Shown here: piece by piece, positions 24,782-33,509 of the stretch
How positions within the stretch are numbered: position 1 is the stretch's first letter
Layout of the letters: every line of letters begins with the position of its first letter
Source: Erwinia persicina NBRC 102418
GTDB taxonomy: Bacteria; Pseudomonadota; Gammaproteobacteria; Enterobacterales; Enterobacteriaceae
DNA: 47,540 bases
NCBI RefSeq assembly: GCF_001571305.1
Contig: NZ_BCTN01000026.1
Span: forward strand, 1-47,540
Direction: 5' to 3'
Made by a program: the position numbers and the translations under genes
The notes under the pieces: generated by a model
Seen by the model: only the letters and a program-made list of their open reading frames with translations
Database searches by the model: none
Told to the model about the DNA's origin: nothing

Positions 24782-25651
24782 ATGGAAAATATTAATATCA
24801 GCCAGCAGTTCGGGGATGGAAACGACGGCAGCGATGATGTGCATTATGCCGTCTTTTCACAGATGGCCGCCTTTTTTGGTCGCGATATGCGCCCACACTG
24901 GCATGACCGTTATTTTCAACTTCACTGCCTGACCAGCGGTAAAATTGAGCTCCAGCTGGACGATCATCATTATGCCGTACGGGCCCCGCTGTTCGTTCTG
25001 ATCCCCCCTTCCGTGCCTCATGCCTTTATCACCGAAGAGGACAGCGACGGGCATGTATTAACGGTCAGGCAGGAACTGATCTGGCCGCTGCTGCAGGCGC
25101 TGTGGCCAGGCAGTCGCGATGCGCTGATGATCCCCGGGTTCTGCCTGTCGCTGGTGGAAAGTCCACTGACGCGCAGTGCGCTGGCTCATCTCTGGACGTT
25201 GGTTGCACAGGAGTTTTCTCATCAGTGCAAGGGGCGTGATACCCAGCTCAGACTGTTGTCTCAGGCGTTATTTCTGCTGCTGCTGCGTGAGGTGTCATCG
25301 GGAGAAGGGGGGGCGGGGCACATCAGTGTACGTGGCGAGATGACGATGTTTCAGCGCTTCACAAAAATGGTGGATGAAAAATACCGTGAGCATCTGACGG
25401 TACCGGAATATGCCCGTGAGCTGGGGATCAGCGAGTCGCGTCTTAATGAGTTGTGCCGCCGGCTGGCCAACCAGCCCCCCAAACGCCTGGTCTTTGAACG
25501 GACGCTGCGTGAAGCAAAGCGGCTGCTGTTGTTCAGCGCGGGCAGCGTTCACCAGATCGCCTGGCAGCTGGGATACAAAGATCCGGCCTATTTCGCCCGT
25601 TTTTTTCACCGTCTGACCGGATGTTCGCCCAGCGAATTCCGCCGCCGGTGA
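24782..25651 (+). CDS. hpaA: AraC-family activator HpaA of the hpaBC operon
   Basis: This AraC/XylS-family regulator of about 290 residues has an N-terminal cupin sensor (PHWHDRYFQLHCLTSGKIEL, PPSVPHAFITEE). Its C-terminal pair of helix-turn-helix motifs runs from LTVPEYARELGISESRLNEL to IAWQLGYKDPAYFARFF. In E. coli, HpaA senses 4-hydroxyphenylacetate and activates hpaBC. Two starts are possible. ATG 24722 after GGGGAGAG would add 20 residues, while ATG 24782 after GAGAGGG fits the E. coli length better and is used here. It follows hpaI, with no hpaX gene in between. Confidence 0.92.
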   Translation: MENINISQQFGDGNDGSDDVHYAVFSQMAAFFGRDMRPHWHDRYFQLHCLTSGKIELQLDDHHYAVRAPLFVLIPPSVPHAFITEEDSDGHVLTVRQELIWPLLQALWPGSRDALMIPGFCLSLVESPLTRSALAHLWTLVAQEFSHQCKGRDTQLRLLSQALFLLLLREVSSGEGGAGHISVRGEMTMFQRFTKMVDEKYREHLTVPEYARELGISESRLNELCRRLANQPPKRLVFERTLREAKRLLLFSAGSVHQIAWQLGYKDPAYFARFFHRLTGCSPSEFRRR

Positions 25652-25654
25652 GGG

Positions 25655-26410
25655 TTATGGCGCAGAGGCGCGATAGCGCTTCTGCCCGGCATCAAAACGA
25701 TAATCCACCACGACATCGGCTTTCTGGCTGTAGCAGTTGAGCGTAATGCCTTTCCCCTGATCAAGGGGTTCAATATTCTGATAGATCGCCGTCATATAAA
25801 AACCGAATTCACACTGGTGTTGCTGCGGGTCGAGGATCTGATCCACTTTCCCGGTGCTTTTATTCACCACGCTGACGCGGCGGATGGCAATACCGTCGGC
25901 GCTGGCCTGATAGTGGCCGACAAAACTGTGGGTGGCGGTTTGCCCCCAGAACGGGATATCGACGGTGTCACCCGTGATGCTGCCTTCTGCGGTGTTATCC
26001 AGCGACGCGGTGTGCTGCAGTGACACCGCGTAGCGCTTCTTGCCCTGCTGCCATTCACCCTGCAGGCGATCGCCCTCGCGCGCAAGGCGGAAAGGACAGG
26101 CGCGGGTGTCCATCGCCTCCGTTGTTCCCTGATTCATCACCCGGTCAAATTCCGCAGCGCTGTGGATTTCGCACAGCGCGTACGTGGTGGCGGTTTGTCT
26201 GCCATAGAGCGGGATAGGGGCGCGATGCTTATCGTAGTAGTAGCTGCCCTTAATATTGAGCCCGCTGCCATAGCTGTCGTACTGCTGCAGAGAAATATGC
26301 ACCGGCCAGGCCCCGATAGTCCCCGCATAGTTATCCACTTTATACCATCCGGCGTGTGCGCCGGGGGCAGACAATAACGCAGTCAGCGTCAGAAGCGTTT
26401 TTCTTTTCAT
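25655..26410 (-). CDS. Exported protein of unknown function inside the hpa cluster
   Basis: I do not recognise this 251-residue protein. It has a Sec signal peptide ending GAHA-G, then a mature domain rich in aromatic residues and beta-type patterns, such as WYKVDNYAGTIGAWPVHISL, YGSGLNIKGSYYYDK, and DTVDIPFWGQTATHSF. Three or four cysteines (CEIHS, RACPF, QHQCEFG, NCYSQ) could form disulfides in the periplasm. It is transcribed against the hpa genes and separates hpaA from hpaB, which is not the E. coli arrangement. It may be a passenger gene. No lipobox or membrane anchor is seen. Confidence 0.7.
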   Translation of the reverse strand: MKRKTLLTLTALLSAPGAHAGWYKVDNYAGTIGAWPVHISLQQYDSYGSGLNIKGSYYYDKHRAPIPLYGRQTATTYALCEIHSAAEFDRVMNQGTTEAMDTRACPFRLAREGDRLQGEWQQGKKRYAVSLQHTASLDNTAEGSITGDTVDIPFWGQTATHSFVGHYQASADGIAIRRVSVVNKSTGKVDQILDPQQHQCEFGFYMTAIYQNIEPLDQGKGITLNCYSQKADVVVDYRFDAGQKRYRASAP

Positions 26411-26632
26411 GACTTCAAGGGTTTCCCGGAGAGTGCAGTGCGGCCAGTGGTGTCCTTACAGCGGCTTTTTTATGCCTCTGTTGACGATAATGGGCAGGCT
26501 ACTGAAAAGTGCCTGAGATAGCCAGAAACGTCTCTTCCTGCGCCGGATGTCCCACGCTTAAATAGCAACAAAATTATAACAATCTATGCGCCTCAGCGGC
26601 GTCATCTTCTACTCTGAACCCGAGAAAACACG

Positions 26633-28213
26633 ATGAAACCTGACGATCACCGAGCCTCACTCACGCGCCCGTTTACCGGCAGTGAATATCTGGAAAGCCT
26701 GCGCGACGGGCGTGAAATCTATATCTATGGCCAGCGGGTGGAAGATATCACCCGCCATCCGGCCTTCCGCAATGCAGCCGGTAGTGTTGCCGCGCTGTAC
26801 GATGCCCTGCACGATCCGCAACAGCACAACACGCTGTGCCAGGAGACGGATACCGGTAGCGGCGGTTATACGCACCGTTTTTTCCGCTATGCGCGCAGCG
26901 CGCAGGCGATCCGCCAGCAGCGGGACGCGATTGCCGCCTGGTCACGCCTCAGTTACGGCTGGATGGGCCGTACGCCGGATTATAAAGCGGCCTTTGCCAG
27001 CGCGCTGGGGGCGAACCCGGATTTTTACGGGCCTTATGCGGATAATGCGCGCCACTGGTACACCCGGATTCAGGAGGCGGGGCTCTATCTTAACCACGCC
27101 ATCGTCAATCCACCCATTGACCGTCACAAGGCCGTTGATGCGGTGAAGGATGTCTATATCCGGGTGGAAAAGGAGACGGACGCCGGGATTATCGTCAGCG
27201 GGGCCAAAGTCGTGGCGACTAACTCGGCGCTGACGCACTTCAATTTTATCGGGTTTGGTTCCGCGCAGGTCATGGGCAGCGACCCGGACTTTGCGCTGAT
27301 GTTTATTGCCCCGATGGACGCGAGCGGGGTGAAGCTGATTTCCCGTGCCTCCTATGAGCTGGCGGCGGGGGCGGTGGGATCCGCGTTCGATTACCCTCTC
27401 TCCAGCCGTTTTGACGAAAATGACGCCATACTGGTGATGGACAAGGTGTTGATCCCCTGGGAAAACGTGTTGATCTATCGCGATTTCGACCGCTGCCGAC
27501 GCTGGTATGCAGAGGGCGGTTTTGTCAGACTTTACCCGATGCAGGCCTGCGTCAGGCTGGCGGTGAAGCTGGATTTTATGACTGCGCTGCTGCACAAAAG
27601 CCTGGAATGCACCGGCACCATAGAATTTCGCGGCGTACAGGCGGCGCTGGGGGAAGTGGTGGCCTGGCGCAATCTGTTCTGGTCGCTGAGCGATGCGATG
27701 TCAGCGGAGGCCAGACCCTGGGTTAACGGGGCATATCTGCCGGATGCACAGGCGATGAATACCTACCGGGTCATGGCTCCGATGGCCTGGGCAAAGATCA
27801 AGCATATTATCGAGTGCAACGTGGCCAGCGGGCTGATTTATCTGCCTTCCAGCGTACGCGATCTGCAGAACCCGGAAATCGACCGCTACCTTGCCCGCTT
27901 CGTGAGGGGGTCTAACGGAATGGATCACGAGCAGCGCATCAAAATTATGAAACTGATGTGGGATGCCAGCGGCAGCGAGTTCGGGGGGCGCCATGAGCTT
28001 TATGAAATCAATTATGCGGGCAGCCAGGACGAAGTGCGTATGCAGTGCCTGCGTGATGCGCGTCACTCCGGTGCGATGGACGGCATGATGGAGATGGTTG
28101 ACCGCTGTCTGGCAGATTATGACCGCCACGGCTGGAAAAAACCGCATCTGCATAATAATGACGATATCTGCCAGCTGGATCGTCTGATGAACGGGGGCGT
28201 CAGTGATGTCTGA
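26633..28213 (+). CDS. hpaB: 4-hydroxyphenylacetate 3-monooxygenase, oxygenase component HpaB
   Basis: This large component of the two-part FADH2-dependent aromatic hydroxylase turns 4-hydroxyphenylacetate into homoprotocatechuate in the cytoplasm. At 526 residues it matches the HpaB family (about 520). Typical segments are FTGSEYLESLRDGREIYIYG at the start, ETDTGSGGYTHRFF, AIVNPPIDR, ISRASYELAAGAVGSAFDYP and WDASGSEFGGRHELYEINYA near the end. Flavin is supplied reduced by HpaC, whose gene overlaps the hpaB stop. Upstream lie about 220 bases between the divergent unknown gene and hpaB that must hold the HpaA-controlled promoter, though I could not pick out the sites. Confidence 0.96.
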   Translation: MKPDDHRASLTRPFTGSEYLESLRDGREIYIYGQRVEDITRHPAFRNAAGSVAALYDALHDPQQHNTLCQETDTGSGGYTHRFFRYARSAQAIRQQRDAIAAWSRLSYGWMGRTPDYKAAFASALGANPDFYGPYADNARHWYTRIQEAGLYLNHAIVNPPIDRHKAVDAVKDVYIRVEKETDAGIIVSGAKVVATNSALTHFNFIGFGSAQVMGSDPDFALMFIAPMDASGVKLISRASYELAAGAVGSAFDYPLSSRFDENDAILVMDKVLIPWENVLIYRDFDRCRRWYAEGGFVRLYPMQACVRLAVKLDFMTALLHKSLECTGTIEFRGVQAALGEVVAWRNLFWSLSDAMSAEARPWVNGAYLPDAQAMNTYRVMAPMAWAKIKHIIECNVASGLIYLPSSVRDLQNPEIDRYLARFVRGSNGMDHEQRIKIMKLMWDASGSEFGGRHELYEINYAGSQDEVRMQCLRDARHSGAMDGMMEMVDRCLADYDRHGWKKPHLHNNDDICQLDRLMNGGVSDV

Positions 28214-28712
28214 TGACAGCTTACAGCGTTTACCGTTTCGCGATGCCATGGCCCGTCTTCCGGCCGCGGTCTGTATCGTGACCACGCAGGGGGAGGCCGG
28301 GCGCTGTGGTCTTACCGCTACCGCCGTGTGTCCGGTGACCGATACGCCGCCGACCTTGCTGGTTTGCATTAACCGCAGCAGTGCCATGAATGCGGTGTTT
28401 CAGCACAACGGACGGATGTGTATCAATGTGCTCAATCACCACCAGGAGGTGATGGCGCGCCACTTTGCCGGCATGACCGGGCTGGCCATGGCGGATCGCT
28501 TTTTGCTGGACGGCTGGCGGCAGGGGGAATATGGTCAGCCGCTGCTGGGCGACGCGCTGGCCAGCCTGGAGGGTGAAATCAGCCAGGTGCAGAGTCTGGG
28601 AACACATCAAATCTACCTGGTGTCGGTGCGGGCAATCTGGCTGGAAGAAGAGGGGGGCGGGCTGATCTATTTTAAACGGCGTTTTCATTCTCTGCCTCGC
28701 TCCGGGAACTGA
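28206..28712 (+). CDS. hpaC: 4-hydroxyphenylacetate 3-monooxygenase, flavin reductase component HpaC
   Basis: This NADH-dependent flavin reductase of 168 residues provides FADH2 to HpaB. It has the flavin-reductase-like split-barrel pattern RDAMARLPAAVCIVTT, CGLTATAVCPVTDTPPTLLV, NGRMCINVLNHHQE and ARHFAGMTGLAM, closely following E. coli HpaC. ATG 28206 lies inside the last codons of hpaB, so translation is coupled; a GTG at 28203 is an alternative. The gene converges on ptrR with only four bases between their stops. Confidence 0.95.
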   Translation: MSDDSLQRLPFRDAMARLPAAVCIVTTQGEAGRCGLTATAVCPVTDTPPTLLVCINRSSAMNAVFQHNGRMCINVLNHHQEVMARHFAGMTGLAMADRFLLDGWRQGEYGQPLLGDALASLEGEISQVQSLGTHQIYLVSVRAIWLEEEGGGLIYFKRRFHSLPRSGN

Positions 28713-28716
28713 GACC

Positions 28717-29577
28717 TCAGCCCGCCTCCTGCAGCAGGCGAGCCATCGCCTGCAAATTATTCGAACGCATCCCTTTGCGCCACACCAGCCAGATAGCAAT
28801 CTGCCCCATACCTTCACTCAGTGGCCAGGCGTGAACGTTGTCGCGTCCCGGCATATTGTCCAGCATGCTGCGGGGGATCAGCGCTAACCCGGCACCGGCG
28901 CTGACGCAGGCCAGGATGCCGTGATACGACTCCATCTCAAAAATTTTGCCCGGGGCCGCATTCTCGCGTGAGAACCAGTTTTCAAACAGCCGGCGATAGG
29001 AGCAGTTAGCGCGAAATGCATAGATGGTCGCGCCGGAGATGCTGGTGGCGTCGGGAACCGGGGGATGGTTGAGTGCCGAGATCAGCACCATCTCTTCGTC
29101 AACGACCGGGACACCCTCCAGCTGCGGATGCTTTGGCGGGCCGTCGATAAACGCGGCGCTGTAGTGCCCGCCGAGAACACCGTCGATCATATCCCCGGAG
29201 GGGCCGGTGGTCAGATCGAGTTCCACCTGTGGCCAGCTCTGGTGGTAGCGTGCAATCAGCGGCGGCAGACGCACGGCCGCAAAACTCTCAATCGCCCCTA
29301 AGGTGAAAATTCCGCCCGGCTGCTGCCCGGAAACGCTCTGTTTCGCCTCGGCGGTGAGCGCCAGAATGCGCCGGGTGTAATCGAGAAACGTTCTGCCGCT
29401 GTCGGTCATGTGCAGTCGCAGTTTCTCGCGACGAAACAGCACGCAGCCCAGCTCTTCCTCCAGCTGTTTCAGCCGGGTAGAGATATTGGACGGTACGCGA
29501 TGTAATTTGTCCGCCGCTGCCGTCACGCTGCCTTCTTCTGCGACGGCGCGAAAAACTTCCAGCTGGGTCAGATCCAT
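28717..29577 (-). CDS. ptrR: LysR-family regulator PtrR (YneJ-like)
   Basis: This LysR-type regulator of 286 residues has its N-terminal helix-turn-helix in residues 1-60 (MDLTQLEVFRAVAEEGSVTA, LHRVPSNISTRLKQLEEELG). The effector domain includes TGPSGDMIDGVLGG, IYAFRANCSYRRLFENWF and MESYHGILACVSAGAGLALIP. These blocks are nearly shared with E. coli PtrR (YneJ), which lies next to sad (yneI) and is linked to putrescine use. Here it is also divergent from sad, about 100 bases away, so it very likely controls that gene. It may respond to a pathway intermediate. Confidence 0.9.
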   Translation of the reverse strand: MDLTQLEVFRAVAEEGSVTAAADKLHRVPSNISTRLKQLEEELGCVLFRREKLRLHMTDSGRTFLDYTRRILALTAEAKQSVSGQQPGGIFTLGAIESFAAVRLPPLIARYHQSWPQVELDLTTGPSGDMIDGVLGGHYSAAFIDGPPKHPQLEGVPVVDEEMVLISALNHPPVPDATSISGATIYAFRANCSYRRLFENWFSRENAAPGKIFEMESYHGILACVSAGAGLALIPRSMLDNMPGRDNVHAWPLSEGMGQIAIWLVWRKGMRSNNLQAMARLLQEAG

Positions 29578-29679
29578 AGCATTCTCTTATTGAGTAAATT
29601 ATTTTCTTTATTATTCATTTTTAAAGAATGCACTACAAGACTAGGATGGACCCATTGTGAATCACTTAAGGGAGCCATC

Positions 29680-31065
29680 ATGACTCATATTTCTTCAGCG
29701 GTAGCCATTTCACGTAACCCCACCACAGGTGAGGTCGTTGCCCGCTATCCTTTCGCCAGCGGAACAGAGGTGGATGAGGCGCTGGCCTTAACCTACACGG
29801 CCTTCCGGACATGGCGGCACAGCGCCATCACTGATCGTGTCAGGTTGCTGCAAAACATCGCCGGTGGCTTGCGTCAGCAGGCGCAGCCCCTGGCGGAGAT
29901 GATGACCCGCGAGATGGGAAAACCCGTGGATCAGGGGCTGGCGGAAGTCGAGAAAAGCGCCAGATTGTGCGAGTGGTACGGCGAGCACGGCCCGGCTTTC
30001 CTCAAGCGTGAACCGACGCGGGTGGAGGGCGATAAGGCCTTTGTCGATTACCTGCCGCTGGGGCCGGTGCTGTCGGTGATGCCGTGGAATTTTCCGGTGT
30101 GGCAGGTGCTGCGCGGTGCCGTTCCCATCATACTGGCGGGGAACAGCTATCTGCTGAAGCCTGCGCCGAACGTGATGGGCTGCGCGCTGTTATTGCAGCA
30201 GATCCTGACGGCGGCGGGCGTGCCTGAGGGCCTGTTTGCGGTGGTTAATGCTGATAATGACGGTGTGGCGCAGGCGATTAATGATAAACGTATTGCGGCT
30301 GTAACCGTGACCGGCAGCGTGCGTGCCGGTGGAGCCATTGCTGCCCTGGCCGGTGCCGCCATTAAGAAATGCGTGCTGGAGTTGGGCGGTTCGGATGCCT
30401 TTATCGTCCTGGCCGATGCGGATATTGATGCCGCCGTGAAGGGGGCGATCGCCGGACGGTTTATGAATAACGGTCAGCTCTGCATTTCTGCCAAACGTAT
30501 CATTGTGGAGGCCGCCGTCTTTGAACAGTTCAGCGAGAAATTTGTCAGCGCGGTGAAAGCGATGAAAATCGGCGATCCACGCGAACCGGGGACCTGGATT
30601 GGTCCGATGGCCCGCTACGATCTGCGTGACGAACTGGACGCGCAGGTGCAGGCCACCCTGAAAGAGGGGGCCACGCTGCTGGTGGGCGGCCATGCTCTGC
30701 CGGGTGAGGGTAATTACTATGCGCCTACGGTGCTGAGCGACGTTAAGCCCGGTATGACCAGCTTCGACCAGGAGCTGTTCGGCCCGGTGGCCTCACTGAT
30801 TGTGGCGGACGATGCCGCTCACGCGGTGGCAATGGCCAATGACTCCGAGTTTGGCCTCGGCGGCAGCCTGTGGAGCCGCGATCTGGACAGGGCGCAGCGT
30901 CTGGCGTCACAGATTGAAACTGGCGGCGTGTTTATTAACTCCCCGAGTTTCTCCGATCCGCGCGTGCCGATTGGTGGTGTGAAAAAAAGTGGCTTTGGCC
31001 GCGAACTGTCACACTTCGGCCTGCGCGAGTTCACCAATGCGCAGACGGTATGGGTGGAGTCCTGA
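29680..31065 (+). CDS. sad: Succinate semialdehyde dehydrogenase Sad (YneI-like)
   Basis: This NAD(P)-dependent aldehyde dehydrogenase of 461 residues has catalytic Cys268 in NNGQLCISAKR and Glu234 in LELGGSD. It follows E. coli Sad over its whole length, including ITREMGKP-type MTREMGKPVDQ, LCEWYGEHGPAFLK, VMPWNFPVWQVLRGAVPIIL and KKSGFGRELSHFGLREF. The start ATG 29680 is preceded by AAGGGAG; an upstream in-frame start would add 30 unrelated residues. It converts succinate semialdehyde, the product of HpaI, to succinate for the citric acid cycle. This links the hpa genes to central metabolism. Putrescine or GABA breakdown is the other known source of its substrate. Confidence 0.93.
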   Translation: MTHISSAVAISRNPTTGEVVARYPFASGTEVDEALALTYTAFRTWRHSAITDRVRLLQNIAGGLRQQAQPLAEMMTREMGKPVDQGLAEVEKSARLCEWYGEHGPAFLKREPTRVEGDKAFVDYLPLGPVLSVMPWNFPVWQVLRGAVPIILAGNSYLLKPAPNVMGCALLLQQILTAAGVPEGLFAVVNADNDGVAQAINDKRIAAVTVTGSVRAGGAIAALAGAAIKKCVLELGGSDAFIVLADADIDAAVKGAIAGRFMNNGQLCISAKRIIVEAAVFEQFSEKFVSAVKAMKIGDPREPGTWIGPMARYDLRDELDAQVQATLKEGATLLVGGHALPGEGNYYAPTVLSDVKPGMTSFDQELFGPVASLIVADDAAHAVAMANDSEFGLGGSLWSRDLDRAQRLASQIETGGVFINSPSFSDPRVPIGGVKKSGFGRELSHFGLREFTNAQTVWVES

Positions 31066-31068
31066 CCC

Positions 31069-32859
31069 TCAGGCCAGGGGATAGTGTGAACGGAGCCAGC
31101 GCTCCACACTTTCCGGAATAAGTGGTCGTGAATAATAAAAACCCTGGATTTCATCACAGCCCAGACGCTGTAGTGAGGCCAGGGTTTTTTGATCTTCCAC
31201 CCCTTCGGCCAGCACCACGTAATGCAGTTCTTTCAGCATGGTGATGATATGGCGGGCGATCACTTCGCTGGCCGGGTCGTGGGAGAGCGGCTGGATCAGT
31301 GAGCGGTCAAGCTTGATCACATCCACCGGAATGCGGCACAGGGTATTAATATTGCTGTAACCGGAGCCAAAATCATCCAGCGCAATGCGGAATCCACGCA
31401 GCTTCAGTTTACTCAGTCCGCGCCGGGCATCGGCATTTTCCAGTACCTGCTCGTTCTCCAGACACTCTATGCACAGATCGTCCGGTTTTAGTCCGGCACT
31501 GCGTATTCTGGCTTCCAGCTTATCGGCAAAATCCACACGCGAAAAATCACTGACGCACATATTGACTGAGACCGGCAGATTCAGCCCCTTGCTGCGCCAC
31601 AGGCTGAGCTGCGCGATGGTATGGTCAATCACCCATTCCGTCAGTTCCTCCATCAGGCTGGTTTGTGCCGCCAGCGGGATAAATTCATCGGGGGGAATGT
31701 TACCGTACACGGGATGATCCCAGCGCAGCAGTGTTTCCAGCCCGACCGGCTTGCCCAGGCGCAGAGACATCTGCGGCTGATAAACCAGATACAGGCCCGG
31801 TGCGCCGCGAACCGCCGCGGCCAGGTCGTGCAGCAGCCGGAAATGCTGACTTCTGCGGCCATCGCTGTCGGCATTATAAGCCATATAACTCTGCTTCAGG
31901 CTGATGGCTTCGTGCAGCGCGCTGACCGCACGGCGCAGTACCTCAGGTACCTCCAAGTCGGTGGGTACAAAGTTCACCTCACCAACATGCGGTTTCGCAT
32001 CAATGGTAATGTTGTCGAACAGATGGGCGCGTATCTCTCCCAGTTGCTGACTCAGTTCGCGCCCGCCCGCCCGTTGCTGGCTGTTGCTCAGGAGGGCAAA
32101 GCGACCGACCGCAACGGTATACAGAACGTCATCACTCTGCAGCCTGAGGCGGGTGCGCAGAATAGCGGTCAGCTCCCTCAGCAGTGTTTCCACGGCGTTC
32201 ATACCAACCGATCGGGCAATCTCATAGGCGCGCGGCATATCAATGCAGTCGATCAGCGTCAGATGATGAGGTTCGTTATTGCCGGCCTGCTGCAGCAGTT
32301 CAATATCTTTCATCAGGCGCTGACGGTTTGGCAGACGGGTTACCACATCCTGATAGCCGGCAATATACCAGGCATCCAGATAACCAATGACCAGGCTGGC
32401 CAGCAGCTCCAGCAGGCGGATCTGTTCTGCAGAAAACGCCTGCGGCTTAATATCGGTGACGCACAGGGTGCCGATGGTGATGCCGTCGCGGTTGCGCAAC
32501 GGGGCCCCCACGTAAAAGCGGATAAAGGGTTCACCCAGGGTCAGCGGATGCTGGCTGAAACGGCTATCAAGATGGGTGTCGTGGCACACCAGCACTTTGC
32601 CCAGCGCCAGCGTATGACGGCAAAAAGCATGCTGCAGCGACGTTTGTTTCAGGTCAAAATTACAGGATGCTTTAATAAACTGGTTCTCATCATCAAGAAC
32701 CGAGACAAAGCTGCCGGGAATGCCCAGCAGTTCGCTGGCCAGCAGGGTAAATTTTTGAAGAATGTCATCGCGATCCGCATCATCGGCCTTGAGCATCTCA
32801 AGCGCCGCCAGGCGTTTTGCTTCGTCGCTACAGAAAGTCCCGCTCATATTCAGTTTCAC
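31069..32859 (-). CDS. GAF / degenerate GGDEF / EAL c-di-GMP phosphodiesterase
   Basis: This is a cytoplasmic signalling protein of 596 residues from the GTG at 32859, or 592 from the ATG four codons later. A GAF sensor spans about 30-165 (FVSVLDDENQFIKASCNFDL, ASCNF...FCRHTL). A GGDEF-like domain at 168-335 has VGRFA (251-255) in place of the GGDEF signature, so it should not make c-di-GMP. The EAL domain (345-590) keeps most residues for hydrolysis: ETLLRW (375-380, the A of EAL replaced by T), Asn433, ECLE (465-468), DDFGSGYS (495-502), KLDRS (516-520), EGVED (552-556) and QGFYYSRP (572-579). It is probably an active phosphodiesterase that lowers c-di-GMP. It converges on sad and has no operon partner. 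Confidence 0.88.
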   Translation of the reverse strand: MKLNMSGTFCSDEAKRLAALEMLKADDADRDDILQKFTLLASELLGIPGSFVSVLDDENQFIKASCNFDLKQTSLQHAFCRHTLALGKVLVCHDTHLDSRFSQHPLTLGEPFIRFYVGAPLRNRDGITIGTLCVTDIKPQAFSAEQIRLLELLASLVIGYLDAWYIAGYQDVVTRLPNRQRLMKDIELLQQAGNNEPHHLTLIDCIDMPRAYEIARSVGMNAVETLLRELTAILRTRLRLQSDDVLYTVAVGRFALLSNSQQRAGGRELSQQLGEIRAHLFDNITIDAKPHVGEVNFVPTDLEVPEVLRRAVSALHEAISLKQSYMAYNADSDGRRSQHFRLLHDLAAAVRGAPGLYLVYQPQMSLRLGKPVGLETLLRWDHPVYGNIPPDEFIPLAAQTSLMEELTEWVIDHTIAQLSLWRSKGLNLPVSVNMCVSDFSRVDFADKLEARIRSAGLKPDDLCIECLENEQVLENADARRGLSKLKLRGFRIALDDFGSGYSNINTLCRIPVDVIKLDRSLIQPLSHDPASEVIARHIITMLKELHYVVLAEGVEDQKTLASLQRLGCDEIQGFYYSRPLIPESVERWLRSHYPLA

Positions 32860-33509
32860 ATTCCAGATTCAACGGCCGTAAAGCGGGGCCAGGCTAGGAT
32901 CGGTATCGGCCGCGCACGGCCAAACTTTAGATAAACAACCTTGCAACATCCAGCAGAACAATTCACTAATACGTGTGTAATTTAACTTTCTCATCACGGA
33001 ACGCCTGAGCGCACTTATCGTATAGGAGGTAAACCAACACTTCATGTTTATGGAGAGTGAGTAGTTGAGGTGCCAGCTGATGATTGTTTATCTTTATGAC
33101 AGGCAGGGGACTTTTGTGGTTAAGAATAATATTCCATGCCAGACGAAAAAGTAGTTAAGATGAAAATTAAACCTTATATGCAAGGATTGTAATCATTGAT
33201 CAGGGATATCATGGTATTTGTTGAGAATGGTGATCTCGGTAGGCGTTTTTTATTTGCGTTCAATATCAGTGTGAGGGATGAATTTCGTCTGTTCTGCTGA
33301 AGCCGGAGGTCAGTGGATGGCTGAACGCGCCTTCTTCTGTTTGATATGATTCTGGCACCGCACTCTGATACATAAAATCCGGTCTTAAGCAGAGTAAATA
33401 TCCCGACTGATATTATTTGATTGATTAAAAATAAATCAAAATAATTGCATTTATTTACATTTGCTTTTTTTTGCCAGGCTGTTGTTTTTTCTTTAGCGGG
33501 TTTTTATTG
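32860..33509. other. 650-bp gene-free stretch with AT shift
   Basis: No convincing gene is seen. Base composition moves from GC-rich to AT-rich through this interval, marking the likely edge of the acquired fimbrial block. It must hold the promoter of the phosphodiesterase gene. Near its far end lies an inverted repeat, ATTATTTGATT (33412-33422) and AATCAAAATAAT (33434-33445), matching except for one extra base, just beyond the end of the FidL-like gene. Confidence 0.6.

Noticed and set aside
31621..32934. 437-codon plus-strand frame opposite the GAF/EAL gene
   Set aside because: The GAF/EAL protein on the other strand has many conserved motifs; this frame is Gln/Ala/Arg-rich with no domain.
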